Below are positions 7,667 to 14,810 of a stretch of 16,741 nt of DNA, piece by piece. The first letter of the stretch is position 1; the number at the start of each line of letters is the position of its first letter. Under the pieces are notes generated by a model, which saw only the letters and a list, made by a program, of their open reading frames with translations, was not told the DNA's origin and ran no database searches. The position numbers and the translations under genes are program-made. Origin of the DNA: Cryomorphaceae bacterium (GTDB lineage Bacteria; Bacteroidota; Bacteroidia; Flavobacteriales; BACL11); assembly GCA_949531795.1 (NCBI GenBank), contig CATIQX010000093.1, forward strand, positions 1-16,741, read 5' to 3'.

Positions 7667-9792
7667 TTAAAAATAACCCATATAGAATCTTAGGAGTTTT
7701 AGCTAACACAAGCATCAAGGAGATTCAAAAGAATCTCTCAAAATTGAAGGCTCATTTGGCAATAGGAAAAGAATTAAAACTTTCTTTTGATGATGACTTC
7801 TTTGGGGTATTAACAAGAGATGATACTGCACTTAAAAAAGCCAAGAACCTTTTACAGCTCGATAATAATAAGTTAGAGCAAGCTTTGTTCTGGCTAGTGA
7901 ATGCTAATGAAATAGATGGTGTTGCTATTGAGTATATTAAAAAAGGAAATATTGCAAAGGCCTTAGGGATATGGGAAAAGCAGGTTCAAAAATCAGCTGT
8001 TAATGCAAAGAATTTCTCTTTTTATAATAACCTATCGACACTACTATTTGCTAAGAAAGAATATTCCAAAGCAATAAAATTGAAATCTGAATTAATTGAA
8101 TCAAAGTTTATAAAGAATTTTAGCACTTTGGTTTGTGGTGATAAATACAAAGTAGAAAAAAGTAATCTACTTGATATGTTTATAGAAATTACAATGTCTG
8201 CTTTAAAAGAACCAGAGATCATTCAAACTTTCTCTGAATCTAGTCAGAATATTAATGAGATTGTTTCTAATCTTTTTGTTAAAGGGCCTATTGCTAATAT
8301 AGAAAGTGCCATTAAAAATGCAAAGAAACTAATTGAGGATATATCTAAAATACCCAAACTTCCTGAAATCCCTATTTCGTCAGAAGATTTTGATGAATAC
8401 TCAAAAATTATCAATGATTCTAATGATACAGAAGAGATTGAAATAACTGATGTCAGAGCTTTACATAAAACTAAGCCTTCAGCAGCATGGCAAGAACTGC
8501 AACACACAATAAATAGAATGTTAGTTTCACCAATCCCTGATTATCAGTTTAATGAAGATACTGGAGAATTATATGTTGCTAAAATACTTATCGAAAGTGG
8601 GGCTGTAATTAAAGAGAGCGATCTAGATATTATCATTTGTTCTGGCATTGATATTATTTCTTTAAGCAGAAATGATGTTATTGCAAAGACTGCTGGAAAT
8701 ATTGGAAGGGAGCTAATGAGATGCACTAAGAAAGATATTAATAAACTAAAAAAGGTACTTGGCAGTGAACATTTTTCTTATTCTCTTTATGCTGATAAGT
8801 TAGCATCTCAATTGGAACAATGTGGAGTTGCTTATTATAACCAGACATCTAATGATTTAGATTATACTGATATATATAAATACGCTTTGGTTCTAGCCCA
8901 AGGAGAAATAATAAAGAATAAATTAAAAGAAGCTCTAAAGCACTCTAATAATGAAAAGAAGAGTAAAGTAGTAGATTTTGTAGTTGATGCAATTAAAGTG
9001 TACGATGAAAAACTACAAAACTGGAAAGATGGTCATTCATTTAAATCCAGGACATTTCAAAAAAAACAAGATAATAGCAATATTTTAGGTAATCGAGGGC
9101 TTTTAGATCCAAAGCCACTTAATATAATTTTGGGAATTAAAACGCATGGCATACTTGATAATGCCTTAAAACTTTTAGAAACATGCAAGCCAGTATTAAA
9201 CGAAATAAAAACAAGTAGAGGTGAAGAAGACGAGTTATATCTTAGTTTGAGTGGAGGTCTAGTAAATAGAATACTCAATACAATAATTGCTGTTGAAAAT
9301 GAGGATCGGAAAACAATAGATTACTATATTAAACATGCTGAATTTAATAATAAAAGAGGTAATATAAGCAGTCACATTAATCAAAGCATCAGAAAAATCG
9401 AAAATTTTCAGTTCTCTTTAGGAAATGTCCAGTTAGACAAGAAATGTATTAAATACAGAACTTTAGCATCAGATAATCTTAATTCTAATAAGATTAATTT
9501 AGAAAAGTCTTGTCGATTACTTGATTCAATATCTTTATTGAGCATGACTGATGAATCATTAGAGTATTTTAATAATAATGAATCTGTTATACGTAAGAAC
9601 TATGAGTTAGCAACTGGAAAGAACTGGAAAGAAGAAATGAAAACGAATATTTATATAGACAATAAGACTAATATGTGGATTTGTAAAAAATGTAATGAAG
9701 AATGTGAAAATAGTTTTGATGCTTGCTGGAAATGCTCATCATTAAAAGATCCTGATGATAACAATAGTAATAATTTTATTTGGGGTGGGTAA
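7663..9792 (+). CDS. Large helical J-like/TPR protein with C-terminal zinc ribbon
   Basis: A 709-residue protein. It starts at TTG 7663 in a TTGA overlap with the previous stop. This start gives MIKNNPYRILGV, where the J-like fold begins, and no ATG is better placed. The N-terminus (1-90) resembles a J domain (PYRILGVLANTSIKEIQKN) but has no HPD. It continues into LEQALFWLVNANEID, which is typical of a recurring Bacteroidota arrangement. The middle is helical and TPR-like (IAKALGIWEKQ, FYNNLSTLLFAKKEYSKAIK), with a long low-complexity acidic segment around 210-265. At the C-terminus, Cys674-x2-Cys677 and Cys688-x2-Cys691 form a zinc ribbon (CKKCNEEC...CWKC), with an extra Cys681. There is no signal peptide or TM segment, so it is likely cytosolic. 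It is probably a scaffold for the Hsp70/AAA+ pair (inference). Confidence 0.85.
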   Translation: MIKNNPYRILGVLANTSIKEIQKNLSKLKAHLAIGKELKLSFDDDFFGVLTRDDTALKKAKNLLQLDNNKLEQALFWLVNANEIDGVAIEYIKKGNIAKALGIWEKQVQKSAVNAKNFSFYNNLSTLLFAKKEYSKAIKLKSELIESKFIKNFSTLVCGDKYKVEKSNLLDMFIEITMSALKEPEIIQTFSESSQNINEIVSNLFVKGPIANIESAIKNAKKLIEDISKIPKLPEIPISSEDFDEYSKIINDSNDTEEIEITDVRALHKTKPSAAWQELQHTINRMLVSPIPDYQFNEDTGELYVAKILIESGAVIKESDLDIIICSGIDIISLSRNDVIAKTAGNIGRELMRCTKKDINKLKKVLGSEHFSYSLYADKLASQLEQCGVAYYNQTSNDLDYTDIYKYALVLAQGEIIKNKLKEALKHSNNEKKSKVVDFVVDAIKVYDEKLQNWKDGHSFKSRTFQKKQDNSNILGNRGLLDPKPLNIILGIKTHGILDNALKLLETCKPVLNEIKTSRGEEDELYLSLSGGLVNRILNTIIAVENEDRKTIDYYIKHAEFNNKRGNISSHINQSIRKIENFQFSLGNVQLDKKCIKYRTLASDNLNSNKINLEKSCRLLDSISLLSMTDESLEYFNNNESVIRKNYELATGKNWKEEMKTNIYIDNKTNMWICKKCNEECENSFDACWKCSSLKDPDDNNSNNFIWGG

Positions 9793-9802
9793 ATCGCATA
9801 AA

Positions 9803-10912
9803 ATGATAATAAGAACACTCATACTTCTTTGTTTTATACTTGTTTCTTCTTCCTTAGTTCAAGCTCAAAATACAGATGCCTTAGAAGATCAGTATTATGA
9901 GTATTACAATAATGGTGATTTTAATAATGCGATTAAATACGCTTTAAAAATACTGAATATTCAAGAGAAAAGTATAGGTAAAAATCATCCTGACTATGCT
10001 TTTACCCTTGGAAACCTTGGGGTCAATTATCTAGCTGTATCACAGTACGATAAAGCCTTAGCTATAAATTTAGAGGTTGTAGAATTACGTAAAAGAATAT
10101 TAGGAGTAGAGGATGAAGAATATCATCTTGCTTTAGGAAACTTAGCCTCTACTTATTCTAAGTTAGGGCAGTATCCCAAGGCCTTAACTATTAATCTTGA
10201 GTTATTAGAAATTCGTGAGAGGATTATAGGTAAAAAACATCTTGATTATATTCAGACCTCTCAGAATATTGCCTCTAATTATTCTAAATTAGGGCAATAT
10301 CAAAAAGCATTGGAGTCATATTTAGAAGTAATAAAGATGTATAATGATATTAGTAACACAGAAACTCAGGGTTATGCTATGGCTATCAATAATCTTGCTT
10401 CAACATATTATAAATTAGGTGATTTTCACAAATCTTTAGAGTATAGAACTAAAGGCCTATCATTGTTTGAGAATTTAGTGCCAAAAGGGCATCCTGTTTT
10501 ATTAAAGGTAATAAAGGAATTGGGAAATAATTTTGGGGCTTTGGATGATGATTTTATAGCAGTTGATACCATAAACTATGTTCTGAAAAAAATAGAATCT
10601 AATTTGGGCAAAGAGAATGAATATTACGCTCTAGGTCTCCAATCATTAGTAATTTGTTATTATAATATAAAAAACTATAGTCGGGCATTAAATTTATGTA
10701 ACGAAACTCTATCTATGCAGCAGAAATTATTGGGAAAGATAAACCCGGATTATGCTAATACATTATTTATTTTATCTCAAATCTATTTTGCAACTGGAGA
10801 CAATAGAGGGATGCAAACTTTGTTAGAGGTTATTGATATACAAGAAAGAACTTTACCTAGGGACCACCCTTATTATCTTAGAACTTTAGGGTATTATCAA
10901 ATAATTAAGTAA
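9803..10912 (+). CDS. Secreted TPR protein (kinesin-light-chain-like repeats)
   Basis: The ATG at 9803 gives 369 residues with a clear signal peptide (MIIRTLILLCFILVSSSLVQ, cleavage near VQA|Q at residue 21). Earlier in-frame starts would lie inside the preceding gene and spoil the signal. The mature part is a series of TPR units with a 42-residue period of the kinesin-light-chain type. Recurrent elements are HPDYAFTLGNLGVNYLAVSQ, LGNLASTYSKLGQYPKAL, QNIASNYSKLGQYQKAL and NNLASTYYKLGDFHKSLEY. Later repeats have decayed. TPRs bind peptides or proteins. No effector domain such as CHAT or a histidine kinase follows. It starts 10 bases after the zinc-ribbon gene and may be the last member of that operon, acting in the periplasm or outside. 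The family assignment is firm but the partner is unknown. Confidence 0.9.
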   Translation: MIIRTLILLCFILVSSSLVQAQNTDALEDQYYEYYNNGDFNNAIKYALKILNIQEKSIGKNHPDYAFTLGNLGVNYLAVSQYDKALAINLEVVELRKRILGVEDEEYHLALGNLASTYSKLGQYPKALTINLELLEIRERIIGKKHLDYIQTSQNIASNYSKLGQYQKALESYLEVIKMYNDISNTETQGYAMAINNLASTYYKLGDFHKSLEYRTKGLSLFENLVPKGHPVLLKVIKELGNNFGALDDDFIAVDTINYVLKKIESNLGKENEYYALGLQSLVICYYNIKNYSRALNLCNETLSMQQKLLGKINPDYANTLFILSQIYFATGDNRGMQTLLEVIDIQERTLPRDHPYYLRTLGYYQIIK

Positions 10913-10974
10913 ATAGATTATAATAATTATATTAGCAGACTAATAATTTAAGTTGTAATAATTAAATCAATGAT

Positions 10975-11535
10975 ATGGAAAACGACAAACTTAACAAACA
11001 GGAAGACTTAAAGAGTATCGAAGATCAATCACTAATGGAACGTGTATTTGAGAAAATTCTTTGGAGTACTCGTTATACTGTAATTCTAGCTGTTATATTT
11101 TCAGTGCTTGGTTCAATTGCATTATTTGTACTGGGGAGTTATGAAATTATGCATACTTTATTCTCAAAGCTACCTTCACTTTTAATGGGCGAGACTCATG
11201 ATCATTCGGAGCTGTTGTATAAATTAATTACTGCAATTGATTTATACCTTATAGGCGTTGTTCTATTAATTTTTGGTTTTGGTATCTATGAGCTATTTAT
11301 TTCTAAGATTGATATTGCCAGAAGAGATGAGGCTGTTACTATTTTAGAGATTGAAAATTTGGAAGAATTAAAGAACAAAATTATTAAGGTTATTATAATG
11401 GTTCTTATTGTTTCGTTTTTTGAGCGTATTTTAAAAATTTCTGATTCTTTTACAGAGCCTATTCACATGGCTTATTTTGCTCTTTCTATTTTTGGACTTT
11501 CACTAGGAGTTTACTTTATTAAAAAACATAGTTAA
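10975..11535 (+). CDS. YqhA/UPF0114 family membrane protein
   Basis: A 186-residue inner-membrane protein that matches the YqhA family in length and layout. A charged N-terminus with MERVFEKILWSTRYTVILAV is followed by four hydrophobic segments (about 33-57, 81-109, 137-155 and 165-182). The family-typical stretch IDLYLIGVVLLIFGFGIYEL and the ISKIDIA motif lie between TM2 and TM3, followed by ENLEELKNKIIKVI. The biochemical role of this family is not established as far as I know. The gene begins 62 bases after the TPR gene and is followed 8 bases later by the exchanger-like gene, so it probably leads a separate membrane-protein operon. I see no convincing TAnnTTTG element in the 62-base spacer. 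Confidence 0.85.
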   Translation: MENDKLNKQEDLKSIEDQSLMERVFEKILWSTRYTVILAVIFSVLGSIALFVLGSYEIMHTLFSKLPSLLMGETHDHSELLYKLITAIDLYLIGVVLLIFGFGIYELFISKIDIARRDEAVTILEIENLEELKNKIIKVIIMVLIVSFFERILKISDSFTEPIHMAYFALSIFGLSLGVYFIKKHS

Positions 11536-11543
11536 TACATAAG

Positions 11544-12653
11544 ATGCTTTTTTCAATTCTTATTCTTCTTGTTGCTATTCATGTTATGCGAAAATGTGCA
11601 TCAAGTTTTGATATTGCTGCAAGTTATTTAACAAGAAATTTAGGTGAAGGTATAAAGGGGCCAACAATTAATGCTGTAGCATCATCTTTACCAGAATTAT
11701 TAATCTCATCAATGTTCTTATTCTATTTTAAAGACATTAAAGGCTTCTCTGCAGGTTATGGTACAATTATAGGTAGTTCAGCATTTAATATTGCACTTAT
11801 ACCTGTTATTTCTTTTGTATACCTATATATTACAAAAGGGAAGGAAAAAGTTTTTCAAATTAATAAGCGAATAGTTAAGCAAGACGCTCTTTTTCTATTA
11901 GGATCAATCACTATTTTATCATTAGGTTTCTTTATTGGAGTAAATTTTTATTTGGCTTTACTTCTAATATTATTCTATTTTGTATATATCTTTTATGTGT
12001 TCAAAACAAGAGTTGATAAAAAAGACAAGAAGTTTATCAAGAATCATAACTTAAAATTAAGCGATAAAATTACTCATGTTGAAGCCGGTAGTTTTTTGTC
12101 TTCTGTATTTAATTTTAAACTATTTAGAATATTTTTTAAAGGTAATGTTACTCCTCTTACATCTACTTTAGTTGTATTAATATCTGTTTTTATAATTGGT
12201 GGAAGTTGTTATTTACTTGTTCTTGCAACAGAAAATATCTCTCATATTTTAGGTGTAAATCTCTTTTTTGGAGCATTTATAATAGCTGCAATTGCATCAA
12301 GCATTCCAGATACTATATTTTCAATTCAAGATGCAAAGAATGATAAATTTATTGATTCGTTTTCAAATGCATATGGCTCTAATATATTTGATATTTGTAT
12401 TGGTATAGGGTTACCAGTATTAGTATACTCTTCAATCTATGGGCCTATTAATATGAACATGCCTATTGAAAGAATAGGATGGATTGGTGATTCTGTATTA
12501 GGGGGAAATCTATTCATGTGGTCACTACTAATTCTATTTTTCTTTACTGCACTAGTATCACTAGTTTATTATAAAAGAAATTTAACATTAAAATCAGCAG
12601 TTCTTATCTTTCTTCTATACCTTTCATTTATAATAACACTGCTAATATTTTAG
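11544..12653 (+). CDS. Cation/Ca2+ exchanger superfamily protein (Na+/Ca2+ exchanger-like)
   Basis: A 369-residue polytopic membrane protein with about ten hydrophobic segments and the two internal alpha-repeats of the CaCA superfamily. Repeat 1 (about 38-85) has INAVASSLPELLISS and GTIIGSSAFNIAL. Repeat 2 (about 242-290) has FIIAAIASSIPDTIFS and NAYGSNIFDICIGIGLPVL. Superfamily members exchange Ca2+ for Na+, K+ or H+ using the acidic residue of GTSxPE in each repeat. Here these are ASSLPE and ASSIPD, and the first repeat has GSSAFN instead of GSNIFN. Ion selectivity is therefore uncertain and the protein represents a diverged branch. A charged loop (about 150-180) separates the halves. It lies 8 bases after the YqhA-family gene and 3 bases before the next gene. 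Confidence 0.85.
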   Translation: MLFSILILLVAIHVMRKCASSFDIAASYLTRNLGEGIKGPTINAVASSLPELLISSMFLFYFKDIKGFSAGYGTIIGSSAFNIALIPVISFVYLYITKGKEKVFQINKRIVKQDALFLLGSITILSLGFFIGVNFYLALLLILFYFVYIFYVFKTRVDKKDKKFIKNHNLKLSDKITHVEAGSFLSSVFNFKLFRIFFKGNVTPLTSTLVVLISVFIIGGSCYLLVLATENISHILGVNLFFGAFIIAAIASSIPDTIFSIQDAKNDKFIDSFSNAYGSNIFDICIGIGLPVLVYSSIYGPINMNMPIERIGWIGDSVLGGNLFMWSLLILFFFTALVSLVYYKRNLTLKSAVLIFLLYLSFIITLLIF

Positions 12654-12656
12654 AAA

Positions 12657-13244
12657 ATGATAGAAATTATATTATGGATAGTTGGAATATTTTGTGTTAT
12701 TATGGCACTAGTAATGTTATCAGACATAAGAAATGCAAATAGTATTATAAAAGAAAAGAAAAACAGATATATAAATTTCTATGAGCTACACGTAATAGTG
12801 AATTCAAACATATTATATGGCAGAAAAGATCGTCTATTACAATATAAATCACATATTGATCCTGCTCTTGATCTTTTTATAACATCTGAGGGATTTGACA
12901 CAAAGGATATCCTAACTTCCGCAAATCTTACACATTTCCTTAATTCAATACAAGAAAAATATGAACTAAATTTTTATGCTCCTGTTTTTATGGAGATGCC
13001 AGAATTATTTTCTATAATTATGAATGTTAGTTATTCTAAAGAAAATCCTCCAACAGAAGCGCAAATTATAACTATTAAAGAAGGGCTTAGTAATAAAGAT
13101 ACTATTAGAAAAATTATTTCATCAGCAGATGCAAAAAAAGAACTACAACAGAGAATTTCAGAAACAGAAGATGAATTAAAATTAAAGGTGCTAGCTCTAC
13201 AAATAGAGAGTATTGAACTTTTAGAAAAAAAATATTTGAAATAA
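12657..13244 (+). CDS. Unrecognised protein with N-terminal TM and C-terminal coiled coil
   Basis: A 195-residue protein I do not recognise. Residues 3-21 form a hydrophobic segment (IILWIVGIFCVIMALVML), probably an uncleaved anchor. The central part (about 45-155) is mixed alpha/beta without an obvious motif. The end (about 158-194: KKELQQRISETEDELKLK and following) is a charged coiled coil. The gene begins 3 bases after the exchanger-like gene stops, so co-transcription is likely and a role as a partner of that transporter is possible (inference). No terminator is visible just after it. Confidence 0.75.
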   Translation: MIEIILWIVGIFCVIMALVMLSDIRNANSIIKEKKNRYINFYELHVIVNSNILYGRKDRLLQYKSHIDPALDLFITSEGFDTKDILTSANLTHFLNSIQEKYELNFYAPVFMEMPELFSIIMNVSYSKENPPTEAQIITIKEGLSNKDTIRKIISSADAKKELQQRISETEDELKLKVLALQIESIELLEKKYLK

Positions 13245-13269
13245 AAACAAAACTATTATGGGAATTTTT

Positions 13270-13309
13270 GATTGGTTAGCGGTGCAAAAATTTGTACAAA
13301 TTTTAGTTT
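13270..13309 (+). repeat. Copy 1 of a 40-bp intergenic repeat
   Basis: This begins GATTGGTTAG followed by CGGTGCAAAA. It matches 14811-14850 at 34 of 40 positions by direct comparison, with the first ten bases identical. Both copies are in the same orientation, about 1.54 kb apart, in spacers. Upstream of each, the sequence also has GGGA a few bases before. Origin is unknown: it could be a remnant of a duplicated gene end or of a mobile element. Confidence 0.7.
13287..13304. promoter_or_regulatory. 18-bp perfect palindrome, operator-like
   Basis: AAAATTTGTACAAATTTT reads the same on both strands. It is embedded in repeat copy 1, 127 bases upstream of the Bax inhibitor-1 family start codon and about 93 bases upstream of the TAnnTTTG element. 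The second copy of the repeat does not keep the symmetry (AAAAAGTGGTGCAAATTTTA), so the palindrome is specific to this locus. It could bind a dimeric regulator. In DNA this AT-rich, an 18-bp palindrome is noteworthy but not conclusive. Confidence 0.4.
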
Positions 13310-13347
13310 AAAAGCTTACTGTAATCTAGAGAAAAAAGTGCTGATTG

Positions 13348-13372
13348 TAATCTTGCTACCCCGATATTTTTC
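13348..13372 (+). repeat. Copy 1 of a TGCTACCCCGA-containing intergenic repeat
   Basis: These 25 bases match 14178-14202 at 21 positions, including an identical 11-base core TGCTACCCCGA followed by a T-run. The core is unusually GC-rich for the surroundings. The two copies flank the Bax inhibitor-1 family gene in the same orientation. Confidence 0.65.
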
Positions 13373-13396
13373 TACTTTTTTTAATTAAAAAGTTTG

Positions 13397-13404
13397 TATG
13401 TTTG
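13397..13404 (+). promoter_or_regulatory. Candidate promoter -7 element (TATGTTTG)
   Basis: TATGTTTG fits the Bacteroidota -7 consensus TAnnTTTG and lies 26 bases before the ATG at 13431. The surrounding 15-mer TTTGTATGTTTGTTA is identical to 15673-15687 upstream of the last gene. I find no good -33 TTG at the expected spacing, only a T-rich tract. Confidence 0.55.
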
Positions 13405-13430
13405 TTACTTAACAATAAACTTAATCTAAA

Positions 13431-14162
13431 ATGATACGATCAGGGAACCCAGCATTAAGTAAAAAAACTTTTGAAAATTTAATAGCGACTCCTAATGAGG
13501 TTATGACTCTTGATGGGGCGGTTAATAAAACAGCTATTAGTATGGGGATTTTATTACTTGCTGCTTATTATACTTATAGCAACGCTATTATGGATTATGT
13601 GATAATAGGATTTGTTGGCGGATTTATTGTTGCTCTTGTCACTATATTTAAAAAAGAGTGGTCTCCAACAACCGTTCCAATATATGCCGTTCTTGAAGGA
13701 TTGGCTCTTGGTGGTATTTCTAAAATGTATGCTGATGCTTTTGAACCTGGAATTGTTCCTCAGGCAATTATGCTTACTTTAGGTATTTTATTTGCTCTTT
13801 TATTTGCTTATAAATCAAAAATAATACAGGCTACAGAAAATTTTAAATTGGGTATTTTTGCCGCAACTGCTGGTATTGGTGTTGTATATCTAATTAGTTT
13901 CTTAATGAGTATGTTTGGAAGCGGGGGATTGCCAGTCATGAATCCTGCTAACTCATCTATGTTAAGTATTGGTTTCTCGCTTTTTGTGGTGGTTATTGCT
14001 TCCTTAAATTTAGTTATGGATTTTGATTTTATTGAGGAAGGAGCTGCTAATGGAGCTCCAAAGTATATGGAATGGTATGGCGCATTTGGTTTATTGGTAA
14101 CATTAATATGGTTATATCTTGAAATACTTAGGTTACTTGCTAAGCTTAGTTCAAGAAGGTAA
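13431..14162 (+). CDS. Bax inhibitor-1/YccA family membrane protein
   Basis: A 243-residue protein. The soluble start IRSGNPALSKKTFENL, followed by TLDGAVNKTAISMGILLLAA, is characteristic of the bacterial Bax inhibitor-1/YccA branch. About seven hydrophobic segments follow, with the late acidic motif MDFDFIEEGAANGAPKYMEW before the last TM helix. These acidic residues correspond to the region that forms the pH-sensing/Ca2+-leak site in characterised BI-1 family members. The length is normal. The ATG context (ATCTAAAATG) suits this genome. It appears to be a single-gene unit: a TAnnTTTG promoter lies 26 bases upstream and spacers of over 120 bases lie on both sides. Its proximity to a CaCA-type exchanger suggests, but does not prove, shared ion physiology. 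Confidence 0.93.
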   Translation: MIRSGNPALSKKTFENLIATPNEVMTLDGAVNKTAISMGILLLAAYYTYSNAIMDYVIIGFVGGFIVALVTIFKKEWSPTTVPIYAVLEGLALGGISKMYADAFEPGIVPQAIMLTLGILFALLFAYKSKIIQATENFKLGIFAATAGIGVVYLISFLMSMFGSGGLPVMNPANSSMLSIGFSLFVVVIASLNLVMDFDFIEEGAANGAPKYMEWYGAFGLLVTLIWLYLEILRLLAKLSSRR

Positions 14163-14177
14163 ATAGAATATCGGCTT

Positions 14178-14202
14178 TAATTCTGCTACCCCGACTTTTT
14201 TC
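14178..14202 (+). repeat. Copy 2 of a TGCTACCCCGA-containing intergenic repeat
   Basis: It matches 13348-13372 at 21 of 25 positions and lies 15 bases after the Bax inhibitor-1 family stop codon. TCGG at 14171 could pair with CCGA at 14191 ahead of a T-run, but the stem is only four base pairs, so I do not call it a terminator. Confidence 0.6.
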
Positions 14203-14271
14203 ACTGCCAAAATCTACTTACTCTTAGTAATTTGTTTATTGTAGAGCTTACCATTATTTCTATTTTTTTTC

Positions 14272-14279
14272 TATATTTG
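14272..14279 (+). promoter_or_regulatory. Candidate promoter -7 element (TATATTTG)
   Basis: TATATTTG fits TAnnTTTG and ends 12 bases before the ATG at 14292. If used, the mRNA leader would be very short. It also argues for the ATG at 14292 over an in-frame TTG at 14232. No well-spaced -33 element is evident. Confidence 0.45.
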
Positions 14280-14291
14280 ACAAAAAAAGAT

Positions 14292-14705
14292 ATGAGATTA
14301 CTTTACACTTTAATATTATTAGTTGCTATTCCATTTATATCATTCTCTCAACAAACAAGAATTTGTTGGGATGATTATGATGGTAGAGAGTTTTGTTTAA
14401 CTAATGTAACTGCTACTTTTTCATATTCAATGATAAGTGGCGATAGAATGGAATATGAACCATCATATTCTGATAATTCTGGAAAACCAAGAAAAATAGG
14501 TAATGCTAGAATAGAGTATGAACCATCTTACTCTGATAATGCTGGAAAAATAAGAAAAATAGGTAATGTTAGAATTGAATATGAACCATCTTACTCTGAT
14601 AATGCTGGAAAAATAAGAAAAATAGGAGGCATGAGAATAGAATATGAACCTTCTTATTCTGATAATGCTGGTAAGATTAGGCGAACTAGTGGTAATGTGA
14701 ACTAG
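14292..14705 (+). CDS. Secreted protein with four 21-residue tandem repeats
   Basis: The ATG at 14292 gives 137 residues with a signal peptide (MRLLYTLILLVAIPFISFSQ, cleavage near FSQ|Q). A short head with two cysteines (RICWDDYDGREFCL) follows. Residues 52-135 are four tandem repeats of 21 residues. Their core is R-I-E-Y-E-P-S-Y-S-D-N-A-G-K-I-R-K-I-G, and the protein ends just after the fourth copy. The repeats are Tyr- and charge-rich and probably form short beta strands and turns, as in other Bacteroidota surface repeat proteins. I recognise no catalytic residues. An upstream in-frame TTG at 14232 would add 20 residues and bury the signal peptide, so I reject it. The gene is closed by a strong terminator 14 bases downstream, so it is likely monocistronic. 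Confidence 0.85.
   Translation: MRLLYTLILLVAIPFISFSQQTRICWDDYDGREFCLTNVTATFSYSMISGDRMEYEPSYSDNSGKPRKIGNARIEYEPSYSDNAGKIRKIGNVRIEYEPSYSDNAGKIRKIGGMRIEYEPSYSDNAGKIRRTSGNVN
14445..14696 (+). repeat. Four tandem 63-bp in-frame repeats
   Basis: Units start at 14445, 14508, 14571 and 14634, each exactly 63 bases. Units 2 and 3 share a 47-base stretch without difference. Unit 1 has GKP where the others have GKI, and unit 4 ends in RRTSG instead of RKIG. High DNA identity indicates recent duplication and probable copy-number variation among strains. Confidence 0.95.
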
Positions 14706-14718
14706 AATATATTTTAAT

Positions 14719-14745
14719 AAAACCACTTCTCGGAGTGGTTTTTTT
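14719..14745 (+). terminator. Rho-independent terminator
   Basis: AAAACCACT (14719-14727) pairs perfectly with AGTGGTTTT (14734-14742) around a six-base loop TCTCGG, and a run of seven T ends at 14745. It begins 14 bases after the stop codon of the repeat protein. It is the clearest terminator in the window, and the flanking A-run makes it partly bidirectional. Confidence 0.9.
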
Positions 14746-14810
14746 ATAAGATTTTAAAAAATAACTAATTAATCTGACTCTATGTGGCCTGATGATTTTC
14801 GTTGGGAGTA

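Noticed and set aside
9755..9802. Upstream in-frame start for the TPR protein
   Set aside because: It overlaps the end of the zinc-ribbon gene and would place 16 residues before a typical signal peptide starting at 9803.
13258..13311. Tiny frame MGIFDWLAVQKFVQILV with a good start context (ACTATTATGGG)
   Set aside because: Only 17 codons, it overlaps the 40-bp repeat and palindrome, and no homologue is recognisable. It may be a gene remnant, so I record it under the repeat rather than as a CDS.
14171..14202. TCGG...CCGA plus T-run as terminator of the Bax inhibitor-1 family gene
   Set aside because: The four-base-pair stem with a 16-base loop is too weak, and the paralogous copy at 13348 lacks the stem.
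14232..14291. Upstream in-frame TTG start for the repeat protein
   Set aside because: It would place 20 residues ahead of a clear signal peptide and start before the TATATTTG element. The ATG at 14292 explains both.
14463..14726. Long minus-strand frame across the 63-bp repeats
   Set aside because: It is a mirror of the in-frame repeat. The plus-strand frame has a signal peptide, regular codon structure and a terminator.
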